Source of the DNA: Oleispira sp963851095
Lineage (GTDB): Bacteria; Pseudomonadota; Gammaproteobacteria; Pseudomonadales; Oceanobacteraceae
NCBI GenBank assembly: GCA_963851095.1
Contig: CAWKOX010000035.1
Location: 17,279 to 81,278, forward strand
Length of the DNA: 64,000 nt
Reading direction: 5' to 3'
The notes below the pieces were generated by a model. That model ran no database searches, was not told the origin of the DNA, and saw nothing but the letters and a program-made list of their open reading frames with translations. Positions 36,308 through 45,232 of the stretch are shown one piece after another. Positions within the stretch are counted from its first letter, which is position 1, and every line of letters starts with the position of its first letter. Made by a program: the position numbers and the translations under genes.

Positions 36308-36768
36308 TGCCAGGGGTATCACCATTCGCCCCGCCTGGAGGCGTTAAACGTAAGCCAATGGCCGAGATCAACGTTGTTCCTTACATTGATGTTATGTTGG
36401 TACTACTAATCATTTTTATGGTTACGGCACCGATGCTCAATCAAGGGGTCGATGTTGATCTGCCTAATGTGGATGCGAGCCCGGTGCGTGTTGAGCAAGA
36501 TGAAAACCAGTTGATCGTGTCTGTTTCAGCGAAAGGGTTGTATTACCTTGAACGTGGCAGTGATGAGCCAAAAGCGATGGCGCTGGCCGATATTCAACAA
36601 TACGTAGCTACTCTGCTAAAAAGTCAGCCAAAAACCGATGTATTAGTACGCGGTGATGAAAGTGTCCCGTATGGGGTTGTGGTGGCATTAATGGGCAGCT
36701 TACAAACTGCAGGGGCAGGGTCTGTTGGTTTGATCACAGAAGCGCCCGACCCTAAAGCAGGTTTGTAA
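36307..36768 (+). CDS. tolR: Tol-Pal system subunit TolR
   Basis: This 153-residue ExbD/TolR protein has a short cytoplasmic start, then one membrane helix carrying the essential aspartate (NVVPYIDVMLVLLIIFMVTAPM), then a periplasmic domain. It forms the proton-conducting stator with TolQ. TAATG overlap with tolQ; tolA starts 2 bp after its stop. Confidence 0.97.
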   Translation: MPGVSPFAPPGGVKRKPMAEINVVPYIDVMLVLLIIFMVTAPMLNQGVDVDLPNVDASPVRVEQDENQLIVSVSAKGLYYLERGSDEPKAMALADIQQYVATLLKSQPKTDVLVRGDESVPYGVVVALMGSLQTAGAGSVGLITEAPDPKAGL

Positions 36769-36770
36769 AT

Positions 36771-37661
36771 ATGCGGGCTAAGATTTGGCTAAAAAAATTA
36801 CTCGATCCGCAGAGCTATGGATTAGCGATTGCACTGGCGGTAATTTTTCATGTGGTCGTCATTGCGCTGTTTGCAATTGAATGGCCAAAAGAAAAGCGAC
36901 AGATTGCTGAACCGACGCCGAAGAATATTCAGGCTAAAGTCATTCAGGTCGAAAATAAACAAGTGCAGCAACGTAAGTTGGCTGAAAAGAAAAAGCGGGC
37001 TCAGAAAGCCAGGGCGGATAAGCGTCGTAAAGAGGCTGCGCGGAAAAAACGCTTAGCCGATCAGAAAGCCAAGCGTGACAAAGCGGCTAAGATAAAAGCG
37101 GCCAAGTTAAAGGCGGCAAAAGATAAAGCGGCTGCCGATAAGAAACTGGCCGATAAAGCGAAGCAAATTGCCAAAGCTAAAAAAGCTGAGGCTGATAAGT
37201 TGAAAGCGGCAGAGCTAAAAAGGCTTGAAGAAGAGAAGCGTCTTGCTGAGCAAGAAGCCTTTGAAAAAGAACAAGAACAAGCGTTATTAGAGTCATTGGC
37301 AGAAGAAGAGCAGCAGCGCTCTATGGAAAAAGCCATGGCCGAAGAACAGCAGGCAAAAGAAAATGCCGCGATTACCGATGGCATCGTTGCTCAGATTCGC
37401 GCAAAGATCTCTAAATCTTGGCGTTATCCACCCAGTGCACGTCCAGATATGGAAGTGGTTGTGAGAATACAGCTGGTGCCTACGGGGGAAGTGATTGATG
37501 TTTCGATTATTACTGGTAGTGGTAATGAAGCATTGGATCGTTCTGTATTGGCCGCTGTAAATCGAGCTCAGCCTTTGCCTGTGCCAAAAGATACGCGCTT
37601 ATTTGAACAACAGTTTAGAAGTTTTGTAATGGCCTTTAGGCCTGAGGATGCAGTGTGGTAA
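36771..37661 (+). CDS. tolA: Tol-Pal system inner-membrane linker TolA
   Basis: This 296-residue protein has one membrane helix near residues 16-36. A long Ala/Lys/Glu-rich helical domain follows (about 50-205), spanning the periplasm. The C-terminal domain (IVAQIRAKISKSWRYPPSARP... VVRIQLVPTGEVIDVSIITGSGNEALDRSVLAAV) contacts TolB and Pal. Its stop codon overlaps the tolB ATG (TAATG). Confidence 0.96.
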   Translation: MRAKIWLKKLLDPQSYGLAIALAVIFHVVVIALFAIEWPKEKRQIAEPTPKNIQAKVIQVENKQVQQRKLAEKKKRAQKARADKRRKEAARKKRLADQKAKRDKAAKIKAAKLKAAKDKAAADKKLADKAKQIAKAKKAEADKLKAAELKRLEEEKRLAEQEAFEKEQEQALLESLAEEEQQRSMEKAMAEEQQAKENAAITDGIVAQIRAKISKSWRYPPSARPDMEVVVRIQLVPTGEVIDVSIITGSGNEALDRSVLAAVNRAQPLPVPKDTRLFEQQFRSFVMAFRPEDAVW

Positions 37662-38944
37662 TGAAGTTAGTTTTTCAAATTGTATTAATGAGTTTATTAG
37701 CTTTGCAGGCTCGTGCTGAGCTTGTGATCGAAATTACCCAGGGTAATCAGCGTGCCATTCCGGTAGCCGTGGTGCCTTTTGAGTGGAAAGGGTTAAGAGC
37801 CTTGCCAGAGAATGTTGCTCAAATTGTCGCTAACGATTTAGGAAGAAGTGGTTATTTTAATAGTCTGCCAAAAACGCAGATGTTGAGTCTACCCAATACC
37901 GAAGAAGAAATTTTCTATCGTGATTGGGAACTTTTAAAGCAAGACTACTTAGTCATTGGTGCTATTAAAGAAGATAGCCGCGGTGGTTATGTGATTAACT
38001 TTAAGTTAATCGATGTGAATACCCGTACCGTATTAATGAATCAAAAATTAACCGGCGGTGCGTCGGCGCTGCGCGATATCGCTCACTTTATGAGTGATCG
38101 AATCTTTGCAGCATTGACTGGTGTACCTGGCGCTTTCTCGACGAAGTTAGTTTATGTGACAACCAACCGTGAGCGCACGCAATTTAATTTAAGTTATGCT
38201 GATGCTGATGGCGCGCGTGAGCAGAATATATTCTCATCAAAGCAGCCAATTATTTCACCGGCTTGGTCTAACGATGGTAAAAAAATTGCGTATACCAGCT
38301 TTGAAAATGGCCGCAGTGAAATATTCATACAAGAGATCGCCAGTGGCAAGCGTGAAAAAATAGCCTCATTTAAAGGCTCTAACAGTGCTCCAGCGTTTTC
38401 ACCGGATGGCACTAAAATGGCGATGGTACTTTCACGTAATGGTAATCCTGATGTTTACGTCATGGATCTTGCAACACGCAAACTCGACCGTATAACAACA
38501 CACTATGGAATTGATACCGAGCCGCAGTGGATGCCTGATGGTAAAAACTTGATCTTTACTTCAAGTCGTATTGGTAAACCTCAAATTTATAAAGTATCCC
38601 TAACACACCGCAAGCCTAAGCGAATTACGTTTGAAGGGGATTATAATGCTCGAGCTCGAATTACCCCAGATGGGCGTAAAATGGTCATGGTTCACAGAAA
38701 TGGTGGTAATTTTCATATTGCGACTCAGAACATGAAAACGGGCGTTTTACAAATTTTAACCTCAGATACTCAATTGGATGAATCTCCTAGTGTTGCGCCG
38801 AATGGAAGTATGGTAGTTTATGCAGCAAGTATGGGTGATCGCAGTATTTTAGCTGCCGTATCACTAGATGGAGAGGTTAAATTCCGCTTACCATCTAAAT
38901 ATGGTGATGTTCGTGAGCCTGCTTGGTCTCCTTTGATAAAGTAA
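37661..38944 (+). CDS. tolB: Tol-Pal system periplasmic beta-propeller TolB
   Basis: This 427-residue periplasmic protein has a signal peptide ending ALQARA and begins its mature part ELVIEITQG. An N-terminal domain (to about 160) is followed by a six-bladed propeller of repeats such as SPAWSNDGKKIAYTS, APAFSPDGTKMAMVLS and EPQWMPDGKNLIFTSSR. It binds Pal and TolA. The ATG at 37661, overlapping the tolA stop, is chosen over a GTG two codons upstream. Confidence 0.97.
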   Translation: MKLVFQIVLMSLLALQARAELVIEITQGNQRAIPVAVVPFEWKGLRALPENVAQIVANDLGRSGYFNSLPKTQMLSLPNTEEEIFYRDWELLKQDYLVIGAIKEDSRGGYVINFKLIDVNTRTVLMNQKLTGGASALRDIAHFMSDRIFAALTGVPGAFSTKLVYVTTNRERTQFNLSYADADGAREQNIFSSKQPIISPAWSNDGKKIAYTSFENGRSEIFIQEIASGKREKIASFKGSNSAPAFSPDGTKMAMVLSRNGNPDVYVMDLATRKLDRITTHYGIDTEPQWMPDGKNLIFTSSRIGKPQIYKVSLTHRKPKRITFEGDYNARARITPDGRKMVMVHRNGGNFHIATQNMKTGVLQILTSDTQLDESPSVAPNGSMVVYAASMGDRSILAAVSLDGEVKFRLPSKYGDVREPAWSPLIK

Positions 38945-39027
38945 TAAAAAAGTTACTTTACAGACAAGCCAAGCAAAAAATTTAGAATTAAAAATAACTT
39001 AGACTTAAAATGGGAAGTACAAATATT

Positions 39028-39606
39028 ATGCAAAAACGTGCATTAGTTAAAACATTAGGTGTTACTTTAGGCGCAGTATTGATGACTGCATGTGCAAGTA
39101 ATAGTGATATGGCTGATGGTGAAGAGCTACAACCATTAAACGCTGCTGGTCAAGAAGCAACGGCTTCTGCAGAAAGCACAGCGGCTGATATTGAAACACA
39201 AGGCGTTGAAGCTCAAGCGGTTGCTGGCGAGCAGATTGATGCTGCAGCAAACGAAGCTCAGGCTGCGTTGATGAAAGCGACTGTTTTCTACTTCGGTTTT
39301 GATAATACAACCATTAAAGCTGATAGCAAAAATGCTTTGATCGCACACTCTCAGTATCTAGCGGCTAACTCTTCAGCTCGCGTAGTACTTGAAGGTCATG
39401 CTGATGAGCGTGGAACTGTTGAATATAACCTAGCATTGGGCGAGCGTCGCGCATTGTCTGTTAGCCGTTTCCTACAAGCTAACGGTGCAGCATCTTCACA
39501 AATCGAAACGGTAAGCTTCGGTGAAGAGCGTCCAGCTTTGATGGGTCATAACGATGATTCTTGGTCTCAAAACCGTCGTGTTGAGATCAAATACCAGAGC
39601 CGTTAA
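39028..39606 (+). CDS. pal: Peptidoglycan-associated lipoprotein Pal
   Basis: This 192-residue outer-membrane lipoprotein has a lipobox VLMTAC. An Ala/Glu-rich spacer leads into an OmpA-like domain (VFYFGFDNTTIKADSK, VVLEGHADERGTVEYNLALGERRA, SQNRRVEIKY) that binds peptidoglycan diaminopimelate. The start is placed at the ATG at 39028, since GGGAAG lies about 10 bp before it; an ATG six codons earlier has no ribosome binding site. It follows tolB by 83 bp. Confidence 0.96.
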   Translation: MQKRALVKTLGVTLGAVLMTACASNSDMADGEELQPLNAAGQEATASAESTAADIETQGVEAQAVAGEQIDAAANEAQAALMKATVFYFGFDNTTIKADSKNALIAHSQYLAANSSARVVLEGHADERGTVEYNLALGERRALSVSRFLQANGAASSQIETVSFGEERPALMGHNDDSWSQNRRVEIKYQSR

Positions 39607-39612
39607 TTTCTA

Positions 39613-40452
39613 ATGAAATATACAGTCTTACCTCTAGCACTGCTCATCTCTATGTTCAGTGCAGCGGAAGATGGCTGGGTAGCCGTAGGCCAAGGGCCTA
39701 CTGCTAAACCCGCTGTTAAATCCGTATCAGCAGTGACATCACAACCTACTCGTACCTCTCCCGTCAATAATGCTCCTCGCATGAACAGTGGTTCACCCAC
39801 TCAATCATCATTGCAGGTTGAATTATTAAATATGGTGGAAGTGATGCAGCAAGAAATTGCTGGATTAAGAGGCACGGTTGAAGAGCAAAATCATAAAATT
39901 GAGCAGCTAGAAAGACAGCAACAGCAGCGATATCTCGATCTTGATAGGCGTATGGCTGAACTGTTAATAAATCCGACCAGAGTGGTTAAACCGGCACCGA
40001 CTGCATCAAAAGTTGCTCAGGCTGACCAAGGTAATAACGTTGTTCAAGCATCCATATTACCCGCCGATGATTTGTACGCCAGTGCGATGTCTTTCATTAA
40101 GAAGAAAGATTTTACTCAGGCGCTTGCTCAGTTAGATGTATTTGCTAAAACCTATCCTCAGCATGCTTTAGCAGCCAATGCACTTTATTGGTCTGGAGAA
40201 GTTCAGTTGGCGGAAAGTAATTACGATCTCGCGATTAAACAATTCGAAACCGTTGTTACGCAGCATTCTGCGCATAATAAAGCGCCAGATTCACACTATA
40301 AGCTAGCGGTCTCATACGATCGTAAAGGTAATGCTGCAAAGGCTAAAGAAATTTTGAAGCAGGTTGTTAAGCAATACCCTGGAACGTCTGATTCGGCCGT
40401 TCGTCTTGCAGAACGCTATTTGACTAGATTGCAGGCTGCAGAAAGCAAGTAG
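39613..40452 (+). CDS. cpoB: Cell division coordinator CpoB (YbgF)
   Basis: This 279-residue periplasmic protein has a short signal peptide (to about residue 18), a coiled coil for trimerisation (about 70-125, LLNMVEVMQQEIAGLRGTVEEQ) and C-terminal TPR repeats (DLYASAMSFIKKKDFTQALAQLDVFAKTYP, NALYWSGEVQLAESNYDLAIKQFETVV). CpoB links Tol-Pal with PBP1B during septation. It is only 6 bp after pal, as expected for the last gene of the operon. Confidence 0.95.
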   Translation: MKYTVLPLALLISMFSAAEDGWVAVGQGPTAKPAVKSVSAVTSQPTRTSPVNNAPRMNSGSPTQSSLQVELLNMVEVMQQEIAGLRGTVEEQNHKIEQLERQQQQRYLDLDRRMAELLINPTRVVKPAPTASKVAQADQGNNVVQASILPADDLYASAMSFIKKKDFTQALAQLDVFAKTYPQHALAANALYWSGEVQLAESNYDLAIKQFETVVTQHSAHNKAPDSHYKLAVSYDRKGNAAKAKEILKQVVKQYPGTSDSAVRLAERYLTRLQAAESK

Positions 40453-40520
40453 TCGTGGCATTGTAATACAGTGATTTTATGCAAGTGTTTGTCTTTTATA
40501 GATTTATTTTTAAAAAAGGC

Positions 40521-40548
40521 TTGCGCACGAAAAATAAATCAGTATTAT
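40521..40548 (+). promoter_or_regulatory. Sigma-70 promoter of tRNA-Lys 1
   Basis: TTGCGC, 16 bp, then TATTAT, ending 16 bp before the tRNA, with a GC-rich discriminator (GCCTCCTCGC) typical of growth-rate-controlled stable RNA promoters. Confidence 0.7.
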
Positions 40549-40564
40549 ATGCCTCCTCGCTTAA

Positions 40565-40640
40565 GGGCCGTTAGCTCAGTTGGTAGAGCAGTTGGCTTTT
40601 AACCAATTGGTCGTGCGTTCGAGTCGCACACGGCCCACCA
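40565..40640 (+). tRNA. tRNA-Lys(UUU), copy 1
   Basis: This is a 76-nt cloverleaf with acceptor GGGCCGT/ACGGCCC, D-loop AGCTCAGTTGGTAGAGC, anticodon loop CTTTTAA with anticodon TTT, T-loop GTTCGAGTC, and an encoded CCA. Confidence 0.98.
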
Positions 40641-40689
40641 TTAAGCGGGAATATATTTGAAAATATATTGATGTAAGTTACTGAAAACG

Positions 40690-40717
40690 TTGACATTTAT
40701 TATTAACTCAGTATACT
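40690..40717 (+). promoter_or_regulatory. Near-consensus promoter between the two tRNA-Lys genes
   Basis: TTGACA, 16 bp, then TATACT: a perfect -35 and a 5 of 6 match -10. It starts transcription about 87 nt before tRNA-Lys copy 2, so that copy can be made independently of copy 1. Confidence 0.75.
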
Positions 40718-40723
40718 ACTAAG

Positions 40724-40810
40724 CATCAAGTTTAGGTAAGCGTAGTGACTTACCACCGAGTTCTAGAAGCTCATAACTTATATTAAGTTATTGAAATTCT
40801 AAAAGAATTT
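40724..40810 (+). promoter_or_regulatory. Structured leader of tRNA-Lys copy 2
   Basis: The expected leader can fold into successive small hairpins: GGTAAG/CTTACC near 40735-40754, AGAAGCTCATAACTTATATTAAGTTAT containing ATAACTT/AAGTTAT, and AATTCT/AGAATT just before the tRNA. It is longer than usual for a tRNA precursor. A role in RNase processing is inference. Confidence 0.35.
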
Positions 40811-40886
40811 GGGCCGTTAGCTCAGTTGGTAGAGCAGTTGGCTTTTAACCAATTGGCCGTGCGTTCAAGTCGCACACGGCCCACCA
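40811..40886 (+). tRNA. tRNA-Lys(UUU), copy 2
   Basis: This 76-nt gene is identical to copy 1 except for one base in the variable region (T to C) and one in the T-loop (GTTCGAG to GTTCAAG). The anticodon is TTT and CCA is encoded. Confidence 0.98.
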
Positions 40887-40896
40887 CTATATAAAG

Positions 40897-40928
40897 AAGG
40901 GGCAAGCGTAGAGCTTGCCCCTTTTTTT
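40897..40928 (+). terminator. Terminator after the tRNA-Lys pair
   Basis: The stem AAGGGGCAAGC/GCTTGCCCCTT with a 5-nt loop is followed by seven T residues, 10 bp after tRNA-Lys copy 2. Confidence 0.93.
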
Positions 40929-40970
40929 ATGCCTGTAATATAGCCAAGTCACTAGCCTTTCACTTGAATG

Positions 40971-40979
40971 TGGTATACT
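40971..40979 (+). promoter_or_regulatory. Extended -10 element, candidate nadA promoter
   Basis: TGGTATACT fits an extended -10 (TGnTATACT), about 70 bp upstream of nadA and after the tRNA terminator. No good -35 is seen at the usual distance. Confidence 0.45.
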
Positions 40980-41051
40980 GCGCCTCCATATTTTTACACT
41001 CTCGATCTCTAGGGTCCTTAATCATCTAGCTCCGTAGGAAAGTTTGCCTTT

Positions 41052-42101
41052 ATGACTAGCTCCGTTGTAAGTGAAAAATCACAATTTGTTCGTGATCACC
41101 TAAGCGCTAAAATTGAAGCTGTAGTGACCACTGATACTGAAGAAAAAACACAACTTATTGCCGAAATTAAACAACTTCTAAAGCAAGAAGATGCGGTAAT
41201 GGTTGCTCATTATTATACAGAGCCTGAATTACAAGCATTGGCAGAAGAAACGGGCGGTTGCGTAGCTGATTCGCTTGAGATGGCGCGCTTTGGGCGTGAT
41301 CACCCAGCTTCAACCTTGGTGGTTGTGGGTGTTAAGTTTATGGGCGAAACGGCGAAGATATTAAGCCCAGAAAAACGCGTGATTATGCCGACGCTGGAGG
41401 CAACGTGTTCGTTAGACCTAGGTTGCCCTATTGATGAGTTCTCTGACTTCTGTGATCAGCATCCTGAGCGCACTGTCGTTGTTTATGCCAATACCTCAGC
41501 AGATGTAAAAGCACGAGCGGATTGGGTAGTGACGTCTAGCATTGCTTTGCAAGTGGTTAAGCATTTACAAGAGCAAGGCGAGCAAATTATTTGGGCCCCA
41601 GATAAGCACTTAGGCAGCTATGTCGCGAAAGAAACGGGTGTAGACATGTTGATGTGGGATAGCGCTTGTATCGTGCATGATGAGTTTAAAGCGAAAGCGT
41701 TGATGGACTTAAAGTCGGTCTATCCCGATGCTGCAATTTTAGTTCACCCAGAGTCGCCACAGAGTGTGGTTGATCTTGCTGATGAGGTAGGCTCGACCTC
41801 GCAATTGATTGCCGCTGCCGCAAACTTGCCAAATAAGCAGCTTATTGTTGCGACTGATAAAGCCATTTTTTATAAAATGCAGCAAGCTGCTCCCGATAAG
41901 CTATTAATTGAAGCGCCAACGGGTGGTAATGGTGCAACGTGTAAAAGTTGTGCGCATTGTCCTTGGATGGCAATGAATGGACTGACCAATCTTCGCGATG
42001 TTCTAAAATTAGGCGATCAAGAAATTTTTGTTGAGGAGGTTGTTCGTTTAGAGGCTATTAAGTCGCTAAACCGAATGCTGTCTTTTACGCCTAATAAATA
42101 A
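41052..42101 (+). CDS. nadA: Quinolinate synthase NadA
   Basis: This 349-residue enzyme condenses iminoaspartate with dihydroxyacetone phosphate to quinolinate in NAD synthesis. Cysteines for the [4Fe-4S] cluster are visible in the three repeated domains, including EATCSLDLGCP and GATCKSCAHCPW, along with MVAHYYTEPELQALAEETGG near the N-terminus. It stands alone after the tRNA-Lys genes; nadB and nadC are not in the window. Confidence 0.97.
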   Translation: MTSSVVSEKSQFVRDHLSAKIEAVVTTDTEEKTQLIAEIKQLLKQEDAVMVAHYYTEPELQALAEETGGCVADSLEMARFGRDHPASTLVVVGVKFMGETAKILSPEKRVIMPTLEATCSLDLGCPIDEFSDFCDQHPERTVVVYANTSADVKARADWVVTSSIALQVVKHLQEQGEQIIWAPDKHLGSYVAKETGVDMLMWDSACIVHDEFKAKALMDLKSVYPDAAILVHPESPQSVVDLADEVGSTSQLIAAAANLPNKQLIVATDKAIFYKMQQAAPDKLLIEAPTGGNGATCKSCAHCPWMAMNGLTNLRDVLKLGDQEIFVEEVVRLEAIKSLNRMLSFTPNK

Positions 42102-42146
42102 CGTTCGACTATGAGTTGAGTGCAATAAGCACTAGACGCTAGGCAC

Positions 42147-42187
42147 TAAAGAGTCACTCAATCTTTAAAAGTTGAGTGACTCTTTAG
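42147..42187. terminator. Symmetric hairpin between nadA and the convergent protease gene
   Basis: A 16-bp perfect inverted repeat (CTAAAGAGTCACTCAA and its complement, 9-nt spacer) spans the stop codon of the minus-strand gene. The T-tract is short on both sides (CTTTAG), so it may terminate weakly both ways or stabilise the 3' ends. Confidence 0.5.
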
Positions 42188-43637
42188 CTTCTGTAATCTG
42201 TAATAAGCGTTGTTTTAGTCGAGTCTGTTGCTGAAAACTTCCTTGTTTATCGGCGTATTCAATGGCAAATTTAAGTTGTTTGATCGCCTTGTTTTTTTGT
42301 CCTGTTAAATAGAAAAATTCACTTTTTGCTCGATATGAGAGTATTAAATCCGTTGCGGCATTTGCCGTCTCTGCCAGTTGATTCCAGATAATAGGGTCGG
42401 TTGGTCGACGCTCTGACCAGCGCTGAATATCAGAAAGAGCATTTTGGGCTTGGTTGTTGGCGCTCATTAACTCGGCCAAGCTGATTGCAATAGGGTAGCT
42501 GTCGGGGCGTAATTGATAGGCATCTTGTAAACCAGCAATCGCTTGATCGCTCTTACCTAGCTGGTTTAGCGTTTGCGCCCTTAAAATCGATACGGCAGGT
42601 TGGTCTATATGGTCGGCTGAGATGGCCAGTAGTGAATCGAGGGCATGTGGATAGTTTCGTGCATGAAAATTAATCCAAGCTGCGCTGTAGCGGTAGCTGT
42701 CTTTTTCTTTTTCGTTTGTCGTCGCTTTTATTAGACGATCAAAATACGCCAACTGGTCTTCTTCTGGCAATAAATATCGAATTTTTGCGCGTTGTTGTAA
42801 AATCAAAAAATTAAAACTGCGCGTACGCTGCTTAATTTTGTACGCTTGAGCGCGGTTAGCGGCATCAGAAACACGAGTATCGGTAATAGGGTGAGTCATT
42901 AAGAATTCAGGAGGGCGCTGACTGTAGCGATTAGCAGCCAGCATCTGCTGAAACATTGAGGGCATTGCATGAGGATCGAGACCAGAGTTTACTAAGGTCT
43001 TCATGCCGGTACGATCGGCTTCTCGTTCCCATTCACGGCTGTAGGCCAGTTGATTCTGAATACTGGCTGCTTGGGTACTGACAAGGCCGGCAAAACCCGC
43101 ATCGGCATTATTAGAAGCCATTAACAGTATGCTTGCCAATAAAGAGGCCAGGGCAATGGGGGCTTGGCGTTTGGAATTTTCAATCTGGCGGGCAAAGTGA
43201 CGCTGACTTAAGTGGGCTAGCTCGTGCGCAAGTATCGAGGATATTTCATCTTCGTCGGCGGCGTGTAAAAAGATACCCATATTGATGCCGATAATCCCCC
43301 CAGGCACAGCAAATGCGTTTAGGTCGCCTTGGTCGATCACGACAAATTCAAACCGATGGTCGCGAACTTCACTATGAGGAGCTAGACGAAAAATTAAATC
43401 TTCGACAAAAGACAGGGTAATGGGGTCGTTAATAGTTCTGGTTTGCGCTCTTAACTGGCGTAGCCAAATACGTCCAAGCTGATGTTCTTGGGCCTGGGAA
43501 ACAAGGCCAGAAGTCGAATCACCGAGTTCAGGTAAATCATTACTGGCAGAGAAACTCAATTGGGCGCTTAATGCGGTGTAAATAATGGCGACAATGATGA
43601 ATATTAATGAAGCTGAACGTGGCGTTTTGGTGGCCAT
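42165..43637 (-). CDS. M48 family metalloprotease with TPRs, BepA-like
   Basis: This 490-residue protein has a signal peptide ending near LSFSA. The zinc motif is HELAH at 138-142, with the third ligand probably E206 in REWEREADRTG. The C-terminal 230 residues are TPR-like repeats (LRPDSYPIAISLAELMSANNQAQNAL). This matches BepA (YfgC), the periplasmic protease/chaperone that aids LptD assembly and degrades misassembled outer-membrane proteins. A hydrophobic stretch near 160-175 could be the family's helix over the active site. In related genomes the gene neighbours a TusA-like gene, as here. Confidence 0.9.
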   Translation of the reverse strand: MATKTPRSASLIFIIVAIIYTALSAQLSFSASNDLPELGDSTSGLVSQAQEHQLGRIWLRQLRAQTRTINDPITLSFVEDLIFRLAPHSEVRDHRFEFVVIDQGDLNAFAVPGGIIGINMGIFLHAADEDEISSILAHELAHLSQRHFARQIENSKRQAPIALASLLASILLMASNNADAGFAGLVSTQAASIQNQLAYSREWEREADRTGMKTLVNSGLDPHAMPSMFQQMLAANRYSQRPPEFLMTHPITDTRVSDAANRAQAYKIKQRTRSFNFLILQQRAKIRYLLPEEDQLAYFDRLIKATTNEKEKDSYRYSAAWINFHARNYPHALDSLLAISADHIDQPAVSILRAQTLNQLGKSDQAIAGLQDAYQLRPDSYPIAISLAELMSANNQAQNALSDIQRWSERRPTDPIIWNQLAETANAATDLILSYRAKSEFFYLTGQKNKAIKQLKFAIEYADKQGSFQQQTRLKQRLLQITEAKESLNF

Positions 43638-43759
43638 CGGTAATAGAATTCCTTTATTGGCTTATCTAGTGGGCTTATTGAGTAGACTTAACTGGAGTAT
43701 CAATAAGCTCTGGATAGTATAGACAGTGAAAATCATAAATGATTCTCGGATCATTGCAC

Positions 43760-43768
43760 TGCTATAAT
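43760..43768 (+). promoter_or_regulatory. Extended -10 promoter of the TusA-like gene
   Basis: TGCTATAAT is a perfect extended -10 element, about 30 bp upstream of the chosen GTG start. The predicted transcript start near 43775 argues against the earlier GTG at 43783. Confidence 0.6.
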
Positions 43769-43797
43769 GTTGCCTTACATTTGTGGTAGGTGCCAAC

Positions 43798-44043
43798 GTG
43801 TTAGAGCAAAATAAACAAAAAGTTTCTCTAGAACTCGATTTAAAAGGCTTGGCGTGTCCTTTGCCTTTATTAAAAATGAAGTTAGCCTTGAAGAAGTTGG
43901 AAGTTGGGCAGTTAATTTATGTCGAAACAACGGATGGCGGCTCTTGGGCCGACTTTCATAAATTTTCTGAAATTACGGGTAATTCTTTAGTGAACGCAGA
44001 GGCGTTGGCAGAGTCATACCATTTTATTATTAAAAAAGGTTAG
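43798..44043 (+). CDS. TusA/SirA family sulfur-carrier-like protein
   Basis: This is an 81-residue protein with the family signature LDLKGLACPLPLLKMKLALKKLEVG; the active cysteine is residue 20 in CPLP. TusA proteins relay persulfide sulfur to tRNA thiolation and other sulfur pathways. This one is divergent from BepA and 9 bp before a permease gene, a position typical of YeeD/SirA-like paralogues rather than of tusA itself. The start is GTG at 43798 with TAGGT before it. Confidence 0.85.
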   Translation: MLEQNKQKVSLELDLKGLACPLPLLKMKLALKKLEVGQLIYVETTDGGSWADFHKFSEITGNSLVNAEALAESYHFIIKKG

Positions 44044-44052
44044 TGAGCGAGC

Positions 44053-45138
44053 ATGTTAAAAGTATTCAAAGGATGGATGGAGCGCTATTTTTCAGATGAA
44101 GAGGCGCTGATATTTTTATTACTTCTAATTTCGTTCTTTGCGATCATTATTGGCTTTGGCTCTGTATTAGCCCCCGTATTTATTGCAATTATCTTGGCTT
44201 ATCTTTTACAGGGCGGTATGAACTACTGTAAGCAGAAAGGAATAGGGAATTTACTATCGACTCTGATCATGTTTACTCTGTTTATTAGTCTCTTTTTGGC
44301 CATTTTATTTGTGGTGATTCCGGCGACGATCTCGCAGGCAGGGCAGTTGTTTTATGAGCTTCCTAAAATGCTCACTAAGGGCCAAGACTTGTTGATGTTA
44401 TTGCCAGAGCGTTATCCTGACCTGATCACGGCGGTACAGGTTAGAGAGTGGACAGGGCAGGTTGGTAAAGAGCTGGCCTCATTAGGGCAGTGGTTACTGT
44501 CTTTTTCATTCCACAGTATCCCGGGTGCGATCACGATTTTGATCTATTTGGTATTGGTGCCTATTTTGGTCTTTTTCTTTTTAAAGGACGGCACGCAGAT
44601 AACCCGATTTTTCTTATCTTTTTTACCGAAAGATCGCCGTTTAATGAATACGATTTGGGCTGAAATGGAAGTTCAAATTGCCAACTATATTCGCGGTAAA
44701 GTGGTAGAAATTATCATTGTGGGTGGGGTTACTTATATTGGTTTTGTGATATTTGGTCTGCAGTACGCTGAATTACTGGCGATCTTAGTCGGTCTGTCGG
44801 TATTGATTCCTTATATTGGGGCGGCCGTGGTAACAGTGCCGGTGGCGGTCATTGCTTATTTTCAGTTTGGCTATGGCGAAACGCTGTTCTATTGCTTATT
44901 AGTGTATGGAATTATTCAGGCATTGGATGGCAACGTTTTAGTTCCTCTATTATTTTCGGAAGCGGTCAATCTTCACCCTGTTGCGATTATTGTTGCGGTA
45001 TTGGCATTTGGTGGTATCTGGGGTTTTTGGGGGATTTTCTTTGCGATCCCATTGGCCACCTTATTTAAGGCTATTTTGACGGCTTGGCCACAGGCAGTAA
45101 AAATGGTGGAACCGATGCAATCAAACGCTGAGGGTTGA
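44053..45138 (+). CDS. AI-2E family transporter (PerM-like)
   Basis: This 361-residue membrane protein has about eight helices, a soluble stretch near residues 100-150, and the family's typical PYIGAAVVTVPVAV and GIIQALDGNVLVPLLFSEAVNLHPVAIIVAV motifs. AI-2E proteins export varied small solutes or exchange Na+/H+; the substrate here is unknown. It follows the TusA-like gene by 9 bp and precedes dapA by about 95 bp. Confidence 0.92.
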   Translation: MLKVFKGWMERYFSDEEALIFLLLLISFFAIIIGFGSVLAPVFIAIILAYLLQGGMNYCKQKGIGNLLSTLIMFTLFISLFLAILFVVIPATISQAGQLFYELPKMLTKGQDLLMLLPERYPDLITAVQVREWTGQVGKELASLGQWLLSFSFHSIPGAITILIYLVLVPILVFFFLKDGTQITRFFLSFLPKDRRLMNTIWAEMEVQIANYIRGKVVEIIIVGGVTYIGFVIFGLQYAELLAILVGLSVLIPYIGAAVVTVPVAVIAYFQFGYGETLFYCLLVYGIIQALDGNVLVPLLFSEAVNLHPVAIIVAVLAFGGIWGFWGIFFAIPLATLFKAILTAWPQAVKMVEPMQSNAEG

Positions 45139-45232
45139 TTGTTGCTTGTAAGCAAAGGCGCTGATGAGTAATATGCGCGTCTAGTTTAATTGAATAGTTT
45201 GATTGAATCGTATAATTTTGGAGTCTTAGCAG

